A stretch of DNA of 64,000 nt from JAYSYM01 sp964543475 (GTDB lineage Bacteria; Bdellovibrionota; Bdellovibrionia; Bdellovibrionales; JAMPXM01): the NCBI GenBank assembly GCA_964543475.1, contig CAZIYJ010000005.1:62001-126000 (forward strand). The letters run 5' to 3'. The translations under genes were made by a program, and so were the position numbers. Position 1 is the first letter of the stretch; every line of letters starts with the position of its first letter. Below are positions 41,186 to 50,346 of this stretch, piece by piece. The notes beneath the pieces are model-generated. The model had not been told where the DNA came from, did no database searches, and was given only the letters and a program-made list of their open reading frames with translations.

Positions 41186-43605
41186 TGGTTTAACTCAAAA
41201 GTGTTTAAGAGATTCGAGTTCGTTTTCTCAGAACTCAAATAGTAATTCATTTCGCGAAGCTCACTGTTGGCCCAGTTATCAAGAAGGTCCATATATTGAC
41301 CTGAGGTTGGATCACCCGATTGCCCGCCCGGGAAAATATAAAATGCCTTGGGTCGCTCACCGAGTTCTACAATCATTTTCCAATCAGGGCCGTGTTTACC
41401 TGTATGAGCAAAGAGCGATTGGGCTTGTCCGGCTACATCTAAATTACCGCTTCCGAGCCCAGGAATTTTGGTGATGTGCTCGATCTTTGTTGGTTGAAAC
41501 TCGCTCCAGGTCCAATCTTCAACGTTAGATCCAATTTTTGATCTAAGTTCTGCGAGTGCTGCCTTAAAGCTAGATGCAATTGCGGTATCTAACGTTTCAA
41601 CTTCGTCTGTGTTTCTTACATCAAAAAATTTCGAAGATGGATCATTGAGTATCAATTGAATCGTTTGTTCGATACTTGGATATTGAAATATTTTTGGATC
41701 CGGGAACTTATCTTTCCAAATTGCAGATTCTAGTTCTTTCCAGAGTGCCATCCATATCGATGCGCCGACAGAATCTTTTGTGTGCTGGTAGTCCCACGCC
41801 TTCAATGCACTTAACGCTTCTTTGTCATCTTCCGGCATTTGCATTAATTCAAGTTTCGCAATGAGAACAGGAAGAATGCTTTTTGCCATTGAGCTTGTGA
41901 CGTCTTTTTGCATTTGTTTAAAGTCTTCAGTAGAAACTTTGGACTTCGATTTAAGTAGATCGTTGATGCGAGCGGCTCGATAACTTACATCCCATTTAAA
42001 GCCGAGGTAATGCGGATAGGTTTCATCGATTGGCTTTTGATTTGCTGAACTGACATAGCCACGCGCAGGATTAATTAAATGTGGAATTTCCTCTTTTGGA
42101 ATTGTGCCCTTCCAGTCATAAGCCGGGTCTGAGCCATCGCCGATCATGCGCCCTTGTCCAGGCCACCTAATCGGAAAATTTCCGTTATGAAATATTCCAA
42201 TGTTGTTTTTGTTATCGGCACAAATAAAGTTCTGCGCAGGTGATCCGTAAAATTCGAGGGCTGATTGGCACTCTTTGAATGTTTTTGCGCGATTGAGAAG
42301 AATAAACGATTTAATTTCGTTAGACGGATCAAGCACTGCCCAGCGCATGCTCGCGCCCCGAGGAATTGATGGGAAGTTTGGTGTCTCGTTTACCCCATAA
42401 GGAATGGGACCGTAATGAGTGCGACGTAAATTTAAAGTTATTGGGTCGCGGCCTCTGACTTTTAAAATGTGTTCGTTAGTAATAACTGGTCGCCAGTCGC
42501 CATCATGCAAGTACTCGAGTTGATTCGAATCTCTGAATCGAAGCTCATACCAGTCAAGCACATCAGTGATCGCACTTGTGACGGCCCAGGATGTTGAGCG
42601 ATTGAAGCCAATGATGACTCCCGGTCCTCCCGGAATTGTGCCGCCCATTACATTTTGCGTTGGCGACACAAGTTGCACTGCGTACCACAATGCAGGAAGC
42701 GCATAATCTAAGTGAACATCGTTAGCGACAATTGGCTTCCCAGTTTTTGATCGGCTTCCGTTGACGGCCCAGTTGTTGCTTCCGTTGTTTTCGTTCGGAG
42801 TAATTCCAGTTTGAATCAAGTCAACTGATGCGCGGAAGAAAGTCTCTGGTGGTTCTGGGGCACGTTTTTCAAAACTCCACGTTTTGTCTTTAGGTACAAT
42901 GGGTTCGACAACACTTGAGTGAACTGGAAAAAGTTGATTGAAGTCTTCCTCATTTAAACGAAGTCGACTTCGTGTGAGAGCAAGGTCGCGATTATAACCC
43001 GCGAGTTGAAACGCCATGAACTTAACAAGAAGCAGAGATTTAAGCGGCGTCCACTCTTCAGGTTCATACCCAAGTAATTTGAACTCGTACGGATACTGAG
43101 ATGCTTTTAACGATTTAATATATTCATTCACGCCTTGTGCGTAGCTCTCAAGTGCAACTTTGCTAATCGGATCCGTAAGACTGAGATCTAAACTTTCTTT
43201 TGCGGCCTGAGGCAACCCCATTGAGATGAACATTTTGTCGAGTTCAAGAGTCTTGTCGCCCATGACCTCTGAGAGCCTACCCGCGGCCACCCGACTAATA
43301 AAATCCATCTGCCAAAGGCGATCTCTAGCAGTGACGAAGCCTTGAGTAAGATACAAGTCAGCGTCGTTCTCAGCGAAAATATGAGGGATGTGGTCTTTGT
43401 CATACTGAACAGTGACTTTACCAGTAAGCCCTTCAGGCTTTGGCAGTGCCTTGACCGTACGATGGCGCCAAAGACCTGTGTAAGGGTTTAAGAGGTTCGC
43501 TGCAGAGTTCAGCGGGATGAACGACGTGCTGAGAAGCTTTACCGACAAGGCGGTCAGAGAAAGAAATAATAGGCAAAGCCAAAAGGCTTTCACTCTAATA
43601 ATCAA
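41182..43605 (-). CDS. Penicillin-acylase-family Ntn hydrolase
   Basis: 807 residues, periplasmic, with an N-terminal membrane/signal segment (FWLCLLFLSLTALSVKLL). The family opening VTVQYDKDHIPHIFAENDADLYLTQGFVTARDRLWQMD and the self-cleavage site NENNGSNNWAV (Ser276 becomes the nucleophile of the beta chain) are clear, as are PGGPGVIIGFNRSTSWAVT and the C-terminal GQSGDPTSGQYMDLLDNWA. Substrates in the family include beta-lactams, acyl-homoserine lactones and other amides; not decidable here. The first codon is probably TTG at 43605 (GGGGA upstream) or GTG at 43593. Confidence 0.93.
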   Translation of the reverse strand: MIIRVKAFWLCLLFLSLTALSVKLLSTSFIPLNSAANLLNPYTGLWRHRTVKALPKPEGLTGKVTVQYDKDHIPHIFAENDADLYLTQGFVTARDRLWQMDFISRVAAGRLSEVMGDKTLELDKMFISMGLPQAAKESLDLSLTDPISKVALESYAQGVNEYIKSLKASQYPYEFKLLGYEPEEWTPLKSLLLVKFMAFQLAGYNRDLALTRSRLRLNEEDFNQLFPVHSSVVEPIVPKDKTWSFEKRAPEPPETFFRASVDLIQTGITPNENNGSNNWAVNGSRSKTGKPIVANDVHLDYALPALWYAVQLVSPTQNVMGGTIPGGPGVIIGFNRSTSWAVTSAITDVLDWYELRFRDSNQLEYLHDGDWRPVITNEHILKVRGRDPITLNLRRTHYGPIPYGVNETPNFPSIPRGASMRWAVLDPSNEIKSFILLNRAKTFKECQSALEFYGSPAQNFICADNKNNIGIFHNGNFPIRWPGQGRMIGDGSDPAYDWKGTIPKEEIPHLINPARGYVSSANQKPIDETYPHYLGFKWDVSYRAARINDLLKSKSKVSTEDFKQMQKDVTSSMAKSILPVLIAKLELMQMPEDDKEALSALKAWDYQHTKDSVGASIWMALWKELESAIWKDKFPDPKIFQYPSIEQTIQLILNDPSSKFFDVRNTDEVETLDTAIASSFKAALAELRSKIGSNVEDWTWSEFQPTKIEHITKIPGLGSGNLDVAGQAQSLFAHTGKHGPDWKMIVELGERPKAFYIFPGGQSGDPTSGQYMDLLDNWANSELREMNYYLSSEKTNSNLLNTFELNQ

Positions 43606-43673
43606 AGATGATTCCCCGAGGTGTTTTACATCAAATGCAGCTAGTTAAATTGGTACCGCTTTAAAATAAAAAT

Positions 43674-43695
43674 GGCGAGTGTTTTCACACCCGCC
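43674..43695 (-). terminator. Terminator of the beta-barrel gene
   Basis: On the minus strand GGCGGGTG-TGAAAA-CACTCGCC (8 bp including one G-T pair) followed by ATTTTTATTTT, 55 bases after the stop at 43751. The stem arm GGCGAGTG recurs in the terminator at 61774-61794. Confidence 0.75.
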
Positions 43696-43750
43696 ACCTA
43701 TAAATACCAAGCTATCAGCTTGAGTCTAAATCATCTCTTTAAAGAGCTGA

Positions 43751-44686
43751 TTACATGCTTGCGAATACGTTCATGTAGTATTCAGTCTCTGTGTCGCGCA
43801 TGAAAGTGAAGCGCTTATCTTGGCCTTTACCAATGTTCGGCTCGCTATCAACGCCTACTGTTAGACCGATTTGCTTCGTCAATTGCGCAGATGCCGCGAT
43901 GTCGAGGTAACCATTTGATGATTGTTTGCCGTTTCCGCGCTCCCAAGAATCGATTGTTCCAAGCGCAACAGTTGCAGAAAGAACGTCGTTTGCCTTAGCA
44001 GTTGCGTATCCATATTGCACAAATTTCGCGTCAGTTGTCTTTTTAGTTTTACCGTCGATTTGGTATTCGTCCTGCGTGTTGAATGCATAACGAGGGTCAA
44101 CTACGTGGCCCACTTCGAAAGTTTTGTTGAGTTCGTGGCTAGTAACCAAGTTTAGGCGGAAACGCGCAATTTGATCAGTTGCTTGAGAAGTTCGGCCAGT
44201 TGGAAGGTAAAGGCGATTCGATAGGCTAAGATTGCCGCCTTCCCATTTAGCTAAATTCGCAACTTTAAGAGCAACTTCTGTGTCGTCGATTTGCATTTTA
44301 GTATCTGTTTTGTCGTCAGCAGCAATTGCACCGCTCGCATTTTGGCGGATGTATGCTTTCAATTTGTCTGAAATTTTGTAGTTAACACCTACGAATGAAG
44401 CGTTAGCAACTGATCCACCGCCGTCGGTGTTCATTGCGCGCATTCCGTAATAGTTTTCAGTGTAAAGATCCACTGACCACTTCTTAGATGGTGCAGCTGG
44501 AAGTGTTGCTCCAATTGATCCAGCTGAAGTTGCTGCTGCAGTTGGGCTTGAAAGTGCCGGGCTGCTAGTAGATGCGCCTGCAGTTGCCGATGTTGAAGCT
44601 ACAGTTGCCGAATTGTTTGGTGCTGCGAATGCCGATGTCGACACTGTTACCGCTACCGCTAACGTAATTGCTGATAGACTTTTCAT
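43751..44686 (-). CDS. Predicted outer-membrane beta-barrel protein
   Basis: 311 residues from ATG 44686, with AAGGGGAG upstream. Signal peptide MKSLSAITLAVAVTVSTSAFA, a Ser/Ala/Thr linker (residues ~22-60), then alternating hydrophobic/polar strands typical of porin-like barrels (KWSVDLYTENYYGMR, SFVGVNYKISDKLKAYIRQ, RLYLPTGRTSQATDQ, KFVQYGYATAKANDVLSATVALG). The C-terminus ends YYMNVFASM rather than the classical terminal Phe. Likely an abundant OMP with its own terminator; exact solute unknown. Confidence 0.75.
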   Translation of the reverse strand: MKSLSAITLAVAVTVSTSAFAAPNNSATVASTSATAGASTSSPALSSPTAAATSAGSIGATLPAAPSKKWSVDLYTENYYGMRAMNTDGGGSVANASFVGVNYKISDKLKAYIRQNASGAIAADDKTDTKMQIDDTEVALKVANLAKWEGGNLSLSNRLYLPTGRTSQATDQIARFRLNLVTSHELNKTFEVGHVVDPRYAFNTQDEYQIDGKTKKTTDAKFVQYGYATAKANDVLSATVALGTIDSWERGNGKQSSNGYLDIAASAQLTKQIGLTVGVDSEPNIGKGQDKRFTFMRDTETEYYMNVFASM

Positions 44687-44933
44687 AAATCTCCCCTTGA
44701 AAAGACTGGTTTTATTTTGACCCCACACTAACCATTTCAGCAATAGACGTGCCGGAGTGAACCTGCACCGCAAATCGGTTTGTAGAGTTGCCCTATCTCG
44801 TACCCATAATTCAGCATAAAGTAAATCGTGAGAGTTCGAATTTGGAAGGTTTCCCTAGCGTAAGTGCCTTTCAAATTGTAGTTGCTCAATTGCGACGCAG
44901 AGTGTAAAACCCCTTTTCTACGACAGGAAACTA

Positions 44934-45431
44934 GTGGTGCGTTTCGGGCCTTCTAAAACAAGTTGGATAACAATCGGTCTGAGCAGTATCGCTTTGCACC
45001 TGGCATTGCTATCTACTTTGCCAGTTATTCGATCAGAAGCAATCGAAGTAGCTTTTTTGCCAACGGTTGAAATTAACCAGCTGCCAAAACCTAATCGAAA
45101 AGTTCTATCGCCACCGCTCCGCCAAGCGATTGCAAGCGGAGCAACTCAATCGGCCGAAGTCGGTTCGACTTCTAAAGCTTCGCTCAATTATTTCCGGGAA
45201 TCTCTGTATCGAGCACTTGATGAGAATTTGCAGACGCGATCAAAAAGCTTAGAGCTTTTGTTGTCCATTACTTTTTCGACTGAAGGAGTTTTGGAGAAAA
45301 GCGAGATATTGAAAGGCTCAGGTCAGTCTGCGGTGGATGCTGAGATCATCAATATATTGATGAAGAGTAGCCTTCATAAAGCGCCAGATCTCGCTGATCT
45401 AAAAATTCAAGTCCCAGTTCGCCTTCGTTGA
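44934..45431 (+). CDS. TonB-family energy-transducer-like protein
   Basis: 165 residues: an N-terminal membrane helix (WITIGLSSIALHLALLSTLPVI), a short proline-containing linker (LPKPNRKVLSPPLRQ) and a TonB C-terminal domain (SITFSTEGVLEKSEILKGSGQSAVDAEIINILMKS). The linker is much shorter than in E. coli TonB and the C-terminal YP motif is absent, so it may serve a specific receptor or another TonB-box-like partner. No exbB/exbD nearby. Start is one of two adjacent GTG codons (44934 or 44937) after AGGA. Confidence 0.8.
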   Translation: MVRFGPSKTSWITIGLSSIALHLALLSTLPVIRSEAIEVAFLPTVEINQLPKPNRKVLSPPLRQAIASGATQSAEVGSTSKASLNYFRESLYRALDENLQTRSKSLELLLSITFSTEGVLEKSEILKGSGQSAVDAEIINILMKSSLHKAPDLADLKIQVPVRLR

Positions 45432-45438
45432 CCTTTCT

Positions 45439-47112
45439 TTAAGGTGAAGCTGGAAGGCGTGAGGGGCTCGCGAAAAACTTTGAAAGCCCAAGTGGGTTCT
45501 TTGCACCCAATCGATAAAGTATTTCTTCTGGAGCAATATTCTGGTTTGAAGAAAGATCGATCTTTCCCCCGCCCGTTACGAGAGTTGAGAGAAAGCCAGG
45601 CGGTAGTTTTAGTGCATAGTGAGCATCAGACGCTTGATGATGAGCTTCTAGGCGCGAGTCGAACACAGCTGCTCGCTGATACACAAAATTTGCTGAACCG
45701 ATTTGGAATGAAGCGCTTTGTGGCAAACCTGTGATCAACTCAAATGGCGACACTGTTGAACTGTAGAAGCTAATTTTGTCGAAAGGTAAATTGGCGAGAT
45801 AATCGCTGGGTGCAAGCGAGCTGACCCAAAGTTGATAGTTCTTTCCGGCCCCAGATGTCAGCGTAACCTTATTTTCAAATGCGTTTATCTGTAGGTTTTC
45901 AAATTTTCCTTTTGAAAATGAAAACGCTGTCACCAAATCGATTGGTTTAAGAAGTTTAACTCCTGGAATCTGATAAAGCTTTGCGGTAGCGGGTGAATCT
46001 AATTTTACTTCACCTTTATCTAAGTTTGCTTGTCTAGTATCGAGATCAACCAATGAGGATCGAACTTTCAGGCTATCCCATCCAATGCTCTTTGTTTTTG
46101 GGTCGACTACTAGCTTTTCGAAATGGAACAGGCTGACCTCAATCGTCTTTGCAGGATCAATGACTTTGGTATTTTCGGCGATTATGTTGTTGAAGATGAT
46201 TTTCTTGAGCCGGCGCTTTTCTATTGATGGCCCTTGCTCATCTGGTTGTTGCGCTGGTTTTTGCTCTGGCTCTTCCTCAGTTTGCATTTCTGGGGTGATA
46301 AAAGGCATTGCGAGCAGGCCAATAAAAAGTCCCTCGCCACTGCCCGATTTGACAGTCATTTCTGTGTTGTTAAACCTCACGGCATTTAAAGTTAAAATTT
46401 GTTCTGAGAAAATTTTGGCGTAATCAGAAAAACTAATGTCAATTGTACCGAATTTAATTTGCTCATTCTCATTTGAGATTTCTAGGCCAGTAAATCTAAA
46501 CCCTTTTGCAAAGCTTCCAGAGACATCACCTACTTTGATACCTTGAGAAGTGAGTTGTGCTTCAAGCCTGTCAGCAATAAAAGATGAGTAATAAAAATAT
46601 GATATTGAAGCGATCAGAAGAAAGCTTGAAACCACGACTGATTTTGCTAGCCCTGCAAAGAAGCCGCTGTAACGTTCAGCGACGGCTGCATCTTGCACTA
46701 CGATGGTTTTTGAGAGCAGATCATGAAGTGCCCTGCGGTCATCGTGCCATAGGATCATAAAAAAGCCGATACCCAAGGCAATAAAGGACATAGCTTTGCC
46801 AACTGTTTCGCGGATCAAGGCTTCTTTGAGGTTGAGCGATCGATCTTCACCGATCGGCAAAACGCGAAGGCCAAATATTTTTTTACCGAGAGTTTGCCCA
46901 TTAAAAGTTAACGGAAGTGCGTAGTAAAGCACTGTAATCAAAATGGCAGCGATGAATTCGTAATCGCTGCTCATCACCGAGGCCAGCATCACAGTTGCAG
47001 ACTTTGCAAGTGCTGCTGAGAAGACTGTGTCGAGCGTGCTCGCTTGAAGTCGCGCGCCATTCGGTGCTTGTACGTAATCGACGTGGCTAGGCACTGATTG
47101 CTCCTGTTTCAT
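45439..47112 (-). CDS. RDD domain fused to an AsmA-like periplasmic domain
   Basis: 557 residues. The N-terminal ~150 residues are an RDD membrane domain (RLQASTLDTVFSAALAKS, YYALPLTFNGQTLGKKIFGLRVLP, ILWHDDRRALHDLLSKT). A further membrane helix (about 160-178, VVVSSFLLIASISYFYY) leads into a large AsmA-like beta domain (GISVKVGDVSGSFAKGFRFTGLEI-type start; repeats of KIIFNNIIAENT and DLDTRQANLDKGEVKLDSP). A Glu/Gln/Pro-rich linker lies around 280-300. The 5' end overlaps the rhomboid gene by 26 bases. I know of no described role for this fusion. Confidence 0.8.
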   Translation of the reverse strand: MKQEQSVPSHVDYVQAPNGARLQASTLDTVFSAALAKSATVMLASVMSSDYEFIAAILITVLYYALPLTFNGQTLGKKIFGLRVLPIGEDRSLNLKEALIRETVGKAMSFIALGIGFFMILWHDDRRALHDLLSKTIVVQDAAVAERYSGFFAGLAKSVVVSSFLLIASISYFYYSSFIADRLEAQLTSQGIKVGDVSGSFAKGFRFTGLEISNENEQIKFGTIDISFSDYAKIFSEQILTLNAVRFNNTEMTVKSGSGEGLFIGLLAMPFITPEMQTEEEPEQKPAQQPDEQGPSIEKRRLKKIIFNNIIAENTKVIDPAKTIEVSLFHFEKLVVDPKTKSIGWDSLKVRSSLVDLDTRQANLDKGEVKLDSPATAKLYQIPGVKLLKPIDLVTAFSFSKGKFENLQINAFENKVTLTSGAGKNYQLWVSSLAPSDYLANLPFDKISFYSSTVSPFELITGLPQSASFQIGSANFVYQRAAVFDSRLEAHHQASDAHYALKLPPGFLSTLVTGGGKIDLSSNQNIAPEEILYRLGAKNPLGLSKFFASPSRLPASP

Positions 47113-48478
47113 CTCTCTTCTTTAATTTTGAGGCTAAAATTCTGTACTGTTGATTCGACTTCACTGTTGGATGAGCTTGAGCTGTCAGTGTGACCCATTG
47201 TTCAAATACATCTTGCGACTCAAGAAGTGAAAGTATTCGAATCAGAGATACGCACTGAGTTTGATCTAAAAGCGCAATGGTCTTTTCGGGTTCATTATTA
47301 AAGGCGATGTCCCGAGCGAGCTGGCTGAGTCGATCATAATCTTTATCACGTCTGAGCTGATTAATTGTTTCATCGAGATGAAATTTGTAAAACGATATTC
47401 GTGCGGGTTGCGGAACGTGATCTTTTAAGGCTTCCGCAAAAGCTAAGTCTCTGACGATCATGTTTTCAGGATTCCAGACAAGAATCTGATCGTATATTGC
47501 CAGCGCCTCTTTCGAATTCTGAGCCTCGTCGAAGAGCTCAGCTTCGTGCGGATAAAGAAAGGCAAGATCACTTGTGACAACGAAGCGATGAATAATCGCA
47601 AACACAGCTCCAAAGACCAACCCAGCTAGATGTGCAAAATGCGCCGTCTTGCCCATTGCTCCAAGTGAGCCAGCGATGTCTTGTGAAACAAGCATGATGA
47701 GTACAAAGGCAAAAGTGGGGATGAGTACGACTTTGCTATACACAAAAACTGAGAAGAGGACTCGAGTTGGATGCTTCCAGAAAAATGTTAGATAGGCTCC
47801 TGCTAAAGCGGATATTCCTGCAGAAGCTCCCACAAGCGGTACACCTTCGGGTAAAAAAGAGGCTGCATGAAGAACTAACCCGCTGGCCCCGCCTACCAGG
47901 TAGAGTGCAATCCACGCCCCGATGCCGATTCGCATTTCAAGTGCTCCAGCGAACGCAAAGAAGAAAATCATATTGCTCAGCAAATGAATCCAGCCACTGT
48001 GAGAAAACTGCGCTTTCATGACACTCATGAACGAGATGGTTTTAGAAGAAAGCCAATAGCCACTGCTGTACGTAGCATGTACGTGGTTTTTCCAAAGCGT
48101 CCATTCCGGGGTCGCCGTTAGCTTTGCAAACAACTGATCAGTAAACTCTGCGAGTTTGGGAATTTTTTCTACGTTTGTCTTAGGCTCGACTGAAATTAGG
48201 AAATCGCTTTTTGAAAGTAGATTAAATCCAGTGAGATGATTTTTTAAACGATTGCAGTCTGCAATCTTAAGCTGTTCAGTCTCACACCAATCCTCCGTGA
48301 ATTCTTCTGCTAGCGTTTTTGAAACTCGATATCCCTCGTGTTTCATCGTGCGAGTGATGGCTTGATCCAGCGAGCGAAAACTAAAAATTGAAAACGCAAT
48401 TGTGCACAGACCGATGGCGATCGTCATCAGTGGCAAATCAGGTAGTTTTCCCTTAGGTCCAAGAGGCAAAAGGATCAT
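47087..48478 (-). CDS. Rhomboid intramembrane protease with TPR-like tail
   Basis: 463 residues. The rhomboid core has FSHSGWIHLLSNMIFFFAFAGALE, catalytic Ser219 (VGASAGISALAG) and His283 (HFAHLAGLVFGAVFA). A large N-terminal loop with two Cys (Cys65, Cys75) precedes it, outside the usual core. The ~150-residue C-terminal tail after Ala300 (SKEALAIYDQILVWNPENMIVRDLAFAEAL) looks TPR-like and cytoplasmic. It cleaves membrane-spanning substrates. The stop overlaps the start of the RDD-AsmA gene, suggesting a coupled pair. Confidence 0.9.
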   Translation of the reverse strand: MILLPLGPKGKLPDLPLMTIAIGLCTIAFSIFSFRSLDQAITRTMKHEGYRVSKTLAEEFTEDWCETEQLKIADCNRLKNHLTGFNLLSKSDFLISVEPKTNVEKIPKLAEFTDQLFAKLTATPEWTLWKNHVHATYSSGYWLSSKTISFMSVMKAQFSHSGWIHLLSNMIFFFAFAGALEMRIGIGAWIALYLVGGASGLVLHAASFLPEGVPLVGASAGISALAGAYLTFFWKHPTRVLFSVFVYSKVVLIPTFAFVLIMLVSQDIAGSLGAMGKTAHFAHLAGLVFGAVFAIIHRFVVTSDLAFLYPHEAELFDEAQNSKEALAIYDQILVWNPENMIVRDLAFAEALKDHVPQPARISFYKFHLDETINQLRRDKDYDRLSQLARDIAFNNEPEKTIALLDQTQCVSLIRILSLLESQDVFEQWVTLTAQAHPTVKSNQQYRILASKLKKRDETGAISA

Positions 48479-48656
48479 GAGTTTTTATCGGGATTTACGA
48501 GGGCAATTCTTACGAAAACCAGGTGGTCTAGGTCGCTTTTCTTTACAGAATTTGATCCTTCGGCACACTATGAAACAGGACCAGCTATTTTCAGTCAAAA
48601 AATGAGTGCAACTGCGCCCTTCATTCGGTACAGGTTACTGCTAAAAGAGGTTTGGA

Positions 48657-49172
48657 ATGTCTTATCAAAAAAAGATATCGTTTGTCGTACTCGCGCTTAC
48701 TCTAGCGTTTTCGCCAATTGTGCTCGCAGAACCAAAGGCGTACGTCGAACCTAAAAAAGGATTCTTTTCGCAGCCGAAACTCTTAGTTAACGGAAAAAAG
48801 TTTTCACCTCAATTTTTCAGACAGAGCGGTTTCAAATTCGCAGAAGAGATGAAAGATAATCCGGAAGCCTATAAGCTCGCAAAGAAACACGAATGTTACT
48901 CGGTTTGGGCCTCTGGGCTTCTCTGGGGTGGACTCGGCGCCTCGATCATTTATTCTTCAGTGACCGCTTCAGATGATTACAAAAGCGGGATCTACTGGGG
49001 CATTTTTGGTGCTGGATTTATTGGGTCAATTTTTTTTCAGCAAAGCGCGCAAATAAATCTGCAGAAAGCGATCAATTCGTACAACGGCGTAGGATCTCAA
49101 GGTAACAATTTGGAATTCAATGTCACTCCGCTACAAGATGGTGCGGCACTGGTGGCGAGATACGAATATTGA
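48657..49172 (+). CDS. Membrane/secreted protein of unknown function
   Basis: 171 residues. An N-terminal signal-like helix (ISFVVLALTLAFSPIVLA) is followed by two further hydrophobic segments (WASGLLWGGLGASIIYSS; IYWGIFGAGFIGSIFF) rich in Gly. The rest is polar with no Cys pair. AGAGG precedes the ATG. Family not recognised; could be a small envelope protein. It converges on the tRNA-Val gene. Confidence 0.55.
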   Translation: MSYQKKISFVVLALTLAFSPIVLAEPKAYVEPKKGFFSQPKLLVNGKKFSPQFFRQSGFKFAEEMKDNPEAYKLAKKHECYSVWASGLLWGGLGASIIYSSVTASDDYKSGIYWGIFGAGFIGSIFFQQSAQINLQKAINSYNGVGSQGNNLEFNVTPLQDGAALVARYEY

Positions 49173-49187
49173 GAGTTGCGAAGAAAA

Positions 49188-49263
49188 TGGTGGTCTGTGC
49201 AGAACTCGAATCTGCGACCTCTCCCATGTCAAGGGAACGCGCTACCAACTGCGCCAACAGACC
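49188..49263 (-). tRNA. tRNA-Val(GAC)
   Basis: A complete cloverleaf on the minus strand: acceptor GGTCTGT/ACAGACC (7 bp), D-arm GCGC/GCGC with AGTTGGTA loop, anticodon stem TTCCC/GGGAG with loop TTGACAT (anticodon GAC, Val codons GUC/GUU), five-base variable loop and T-arm GCAGA/TCTGC with TTCGAGT. Discriminator A and an encoded CCA end follow. No tRNA or rRNA gene adjoins it. Confidence 0.95.
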
Positions 49264-49284
49264 ATTCGCGAACGAAGTTCTCAC

Positions 49285-49313
49285 AAAGTACTTAGTATCG
49301 ATTGATGGGTCAA
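49285..49313 (-). promoter_or_regulatory. Candidate promoter of tRNA-Val
   Basis: On the minus strand TTGACC (49313-49308, five of six consensus bases), a 17-base spacer and TACTTT (49290-49285). A start point about 14 bases before the tRNA 5' end would follow. The -10 is weak. Confidence 0.4.
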
Positions 49314-49371
49314 GTGCGAGAGCTCGGCAATGGTGCCAGAGCGAATATAACTCGGTCTAGGATAACTCCGC

Positions 49372-50307
49372 CTAATACAACTCTACGACGTCGTTTTCTT
49401 TAAAGCCTGAGCCAGAGTGGACGACGCCGATGGAGCCGTCTTTGCCGAAGTAGCTGACGACTTCAATGGTGCCTTTTAAACGCCCAGGAACACGGCCAAT
49501 TAGAGCGCCTGTCTCAGGGTCATAGACATCTTCGCCGTCTTCCATGACCTTTAAAATGTCGCCTACTTGCAAGCCCGAGATGCGTCCTGCGTTTAGGTAA
49601 ATGCGTTCGCCTTTGATTAAAGCTACGCGGCCTTCCCACGACAACTTTTCAAGAATTTGACTGAAGCTAGGAATAAACGTGAGAAATCCTTTTGCGATCG
49701 CCATTTCGATCAACTCTGGATCTTGCTCTAAGTAGCGGTCACCATAGGCGCGTTGTGCAACTCGAGTGGTAGTGTCTTCGACAGTTGATGATCGCATTTC
49801 GTTTAGCAAAACCTGACTGTTCTTCGTTGAGACCATTCGAACTTGCACAGTGGCATCGATTCTTAGTCGAAGCTTTCGCACTAAACCAACCTCGTCACCG
49901 AGTCTTCGAGTTTTGACATCGATTACTTTACCTTCAATAAACGCACTCAATCCTAAGTCATCGCCGATTTTCGCCATTTCAGTGAAATCATAAGCGCCGT
50001 TTTTAACGAATTGATTTACATCTTTAGGAAAGTCAGACGGATTTACTAAGACGAAATTTTCAGTTTTAAGTAAGTTGCGAATTAGAACTTCGCGAGCAGC
50101 TCTTGTCGGTTCTTTATCGCGAGCCGGATTCGCATCAAGAAATGGAAGAACCATGATTCTTTTACGAAGTGACGGATCAGTAGTGCCTCGCGCCTGAAAA
50201 GGAACATCTCGAATTTCGGGCCTTTTGCGATCTGACGATACGCAAGAAGTTACGATTAATGATAACGCAACTGCAGTCGATGCTTTGACGAGATTCAGAG
50301 TTCCCAT
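49372..50307 (-). CDS. FlgT-like lipoprotein (CsgG-like plus C-terminal domain)
   Basis: 311 residues with lipobox IVTSC (Cys22). The body (RIMVLPFLDANPARDKEP to the 210s) resembles CsgG/LpoB-type secretion-pathway lipoproteins, and the C-terminal ~80 residues (IYLNAGRISGLQVGDILKVM, DPETGALIGRVPGRLKGTIEVV, KENDVVEL) match the FlgT C-terminal domain. FlgT helps position flagellar stator rings in sheathed-flagellum vibrios. Adjacent to a gene that resembles the missing N-terminal part. No flagellar gene is in the window. No clear ribosome binding site. Confidence 0.7.
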   Translation of the reverse strand: MGTLNLVKASTAVALSLIVTSCVSSDRKRPEIRDVPFQARGTTDPSLRKRIMVLPFLDANPARDKEPTRAAREVLIRNLLKTENFVLVNPSDFPKDVNQFVKNGAYDFTEMAKIGDDLGLSAFIEGKVIDVKTRRLGDEVGLVRKLRLRIDATVQVRMVSTKNSQVLLNEMRSSTVEDTTTRVAQRAYGDRYLEQDPELIEMAIAKGFLTFIPSFSQILEKLSWEGRVALIKGERIYLNAGRISGLQVGDILKVMEDGEDVYDPETGALIGRVPGRLKGTIEVVSYFGKDGSIGVVHSGSGFKENDVVELY

Positions 50308-50346
50308 ACGTATAGGATAAGCTAAGTCAACTCAGCTTCAAATGGG

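Noticed and set aside
48402..48605. 67-codon plus-strand frame overlapping the rhomboid 5' end
   Set aside because: No ribosome binding site or recognisable protein features; overlaps a real gene.
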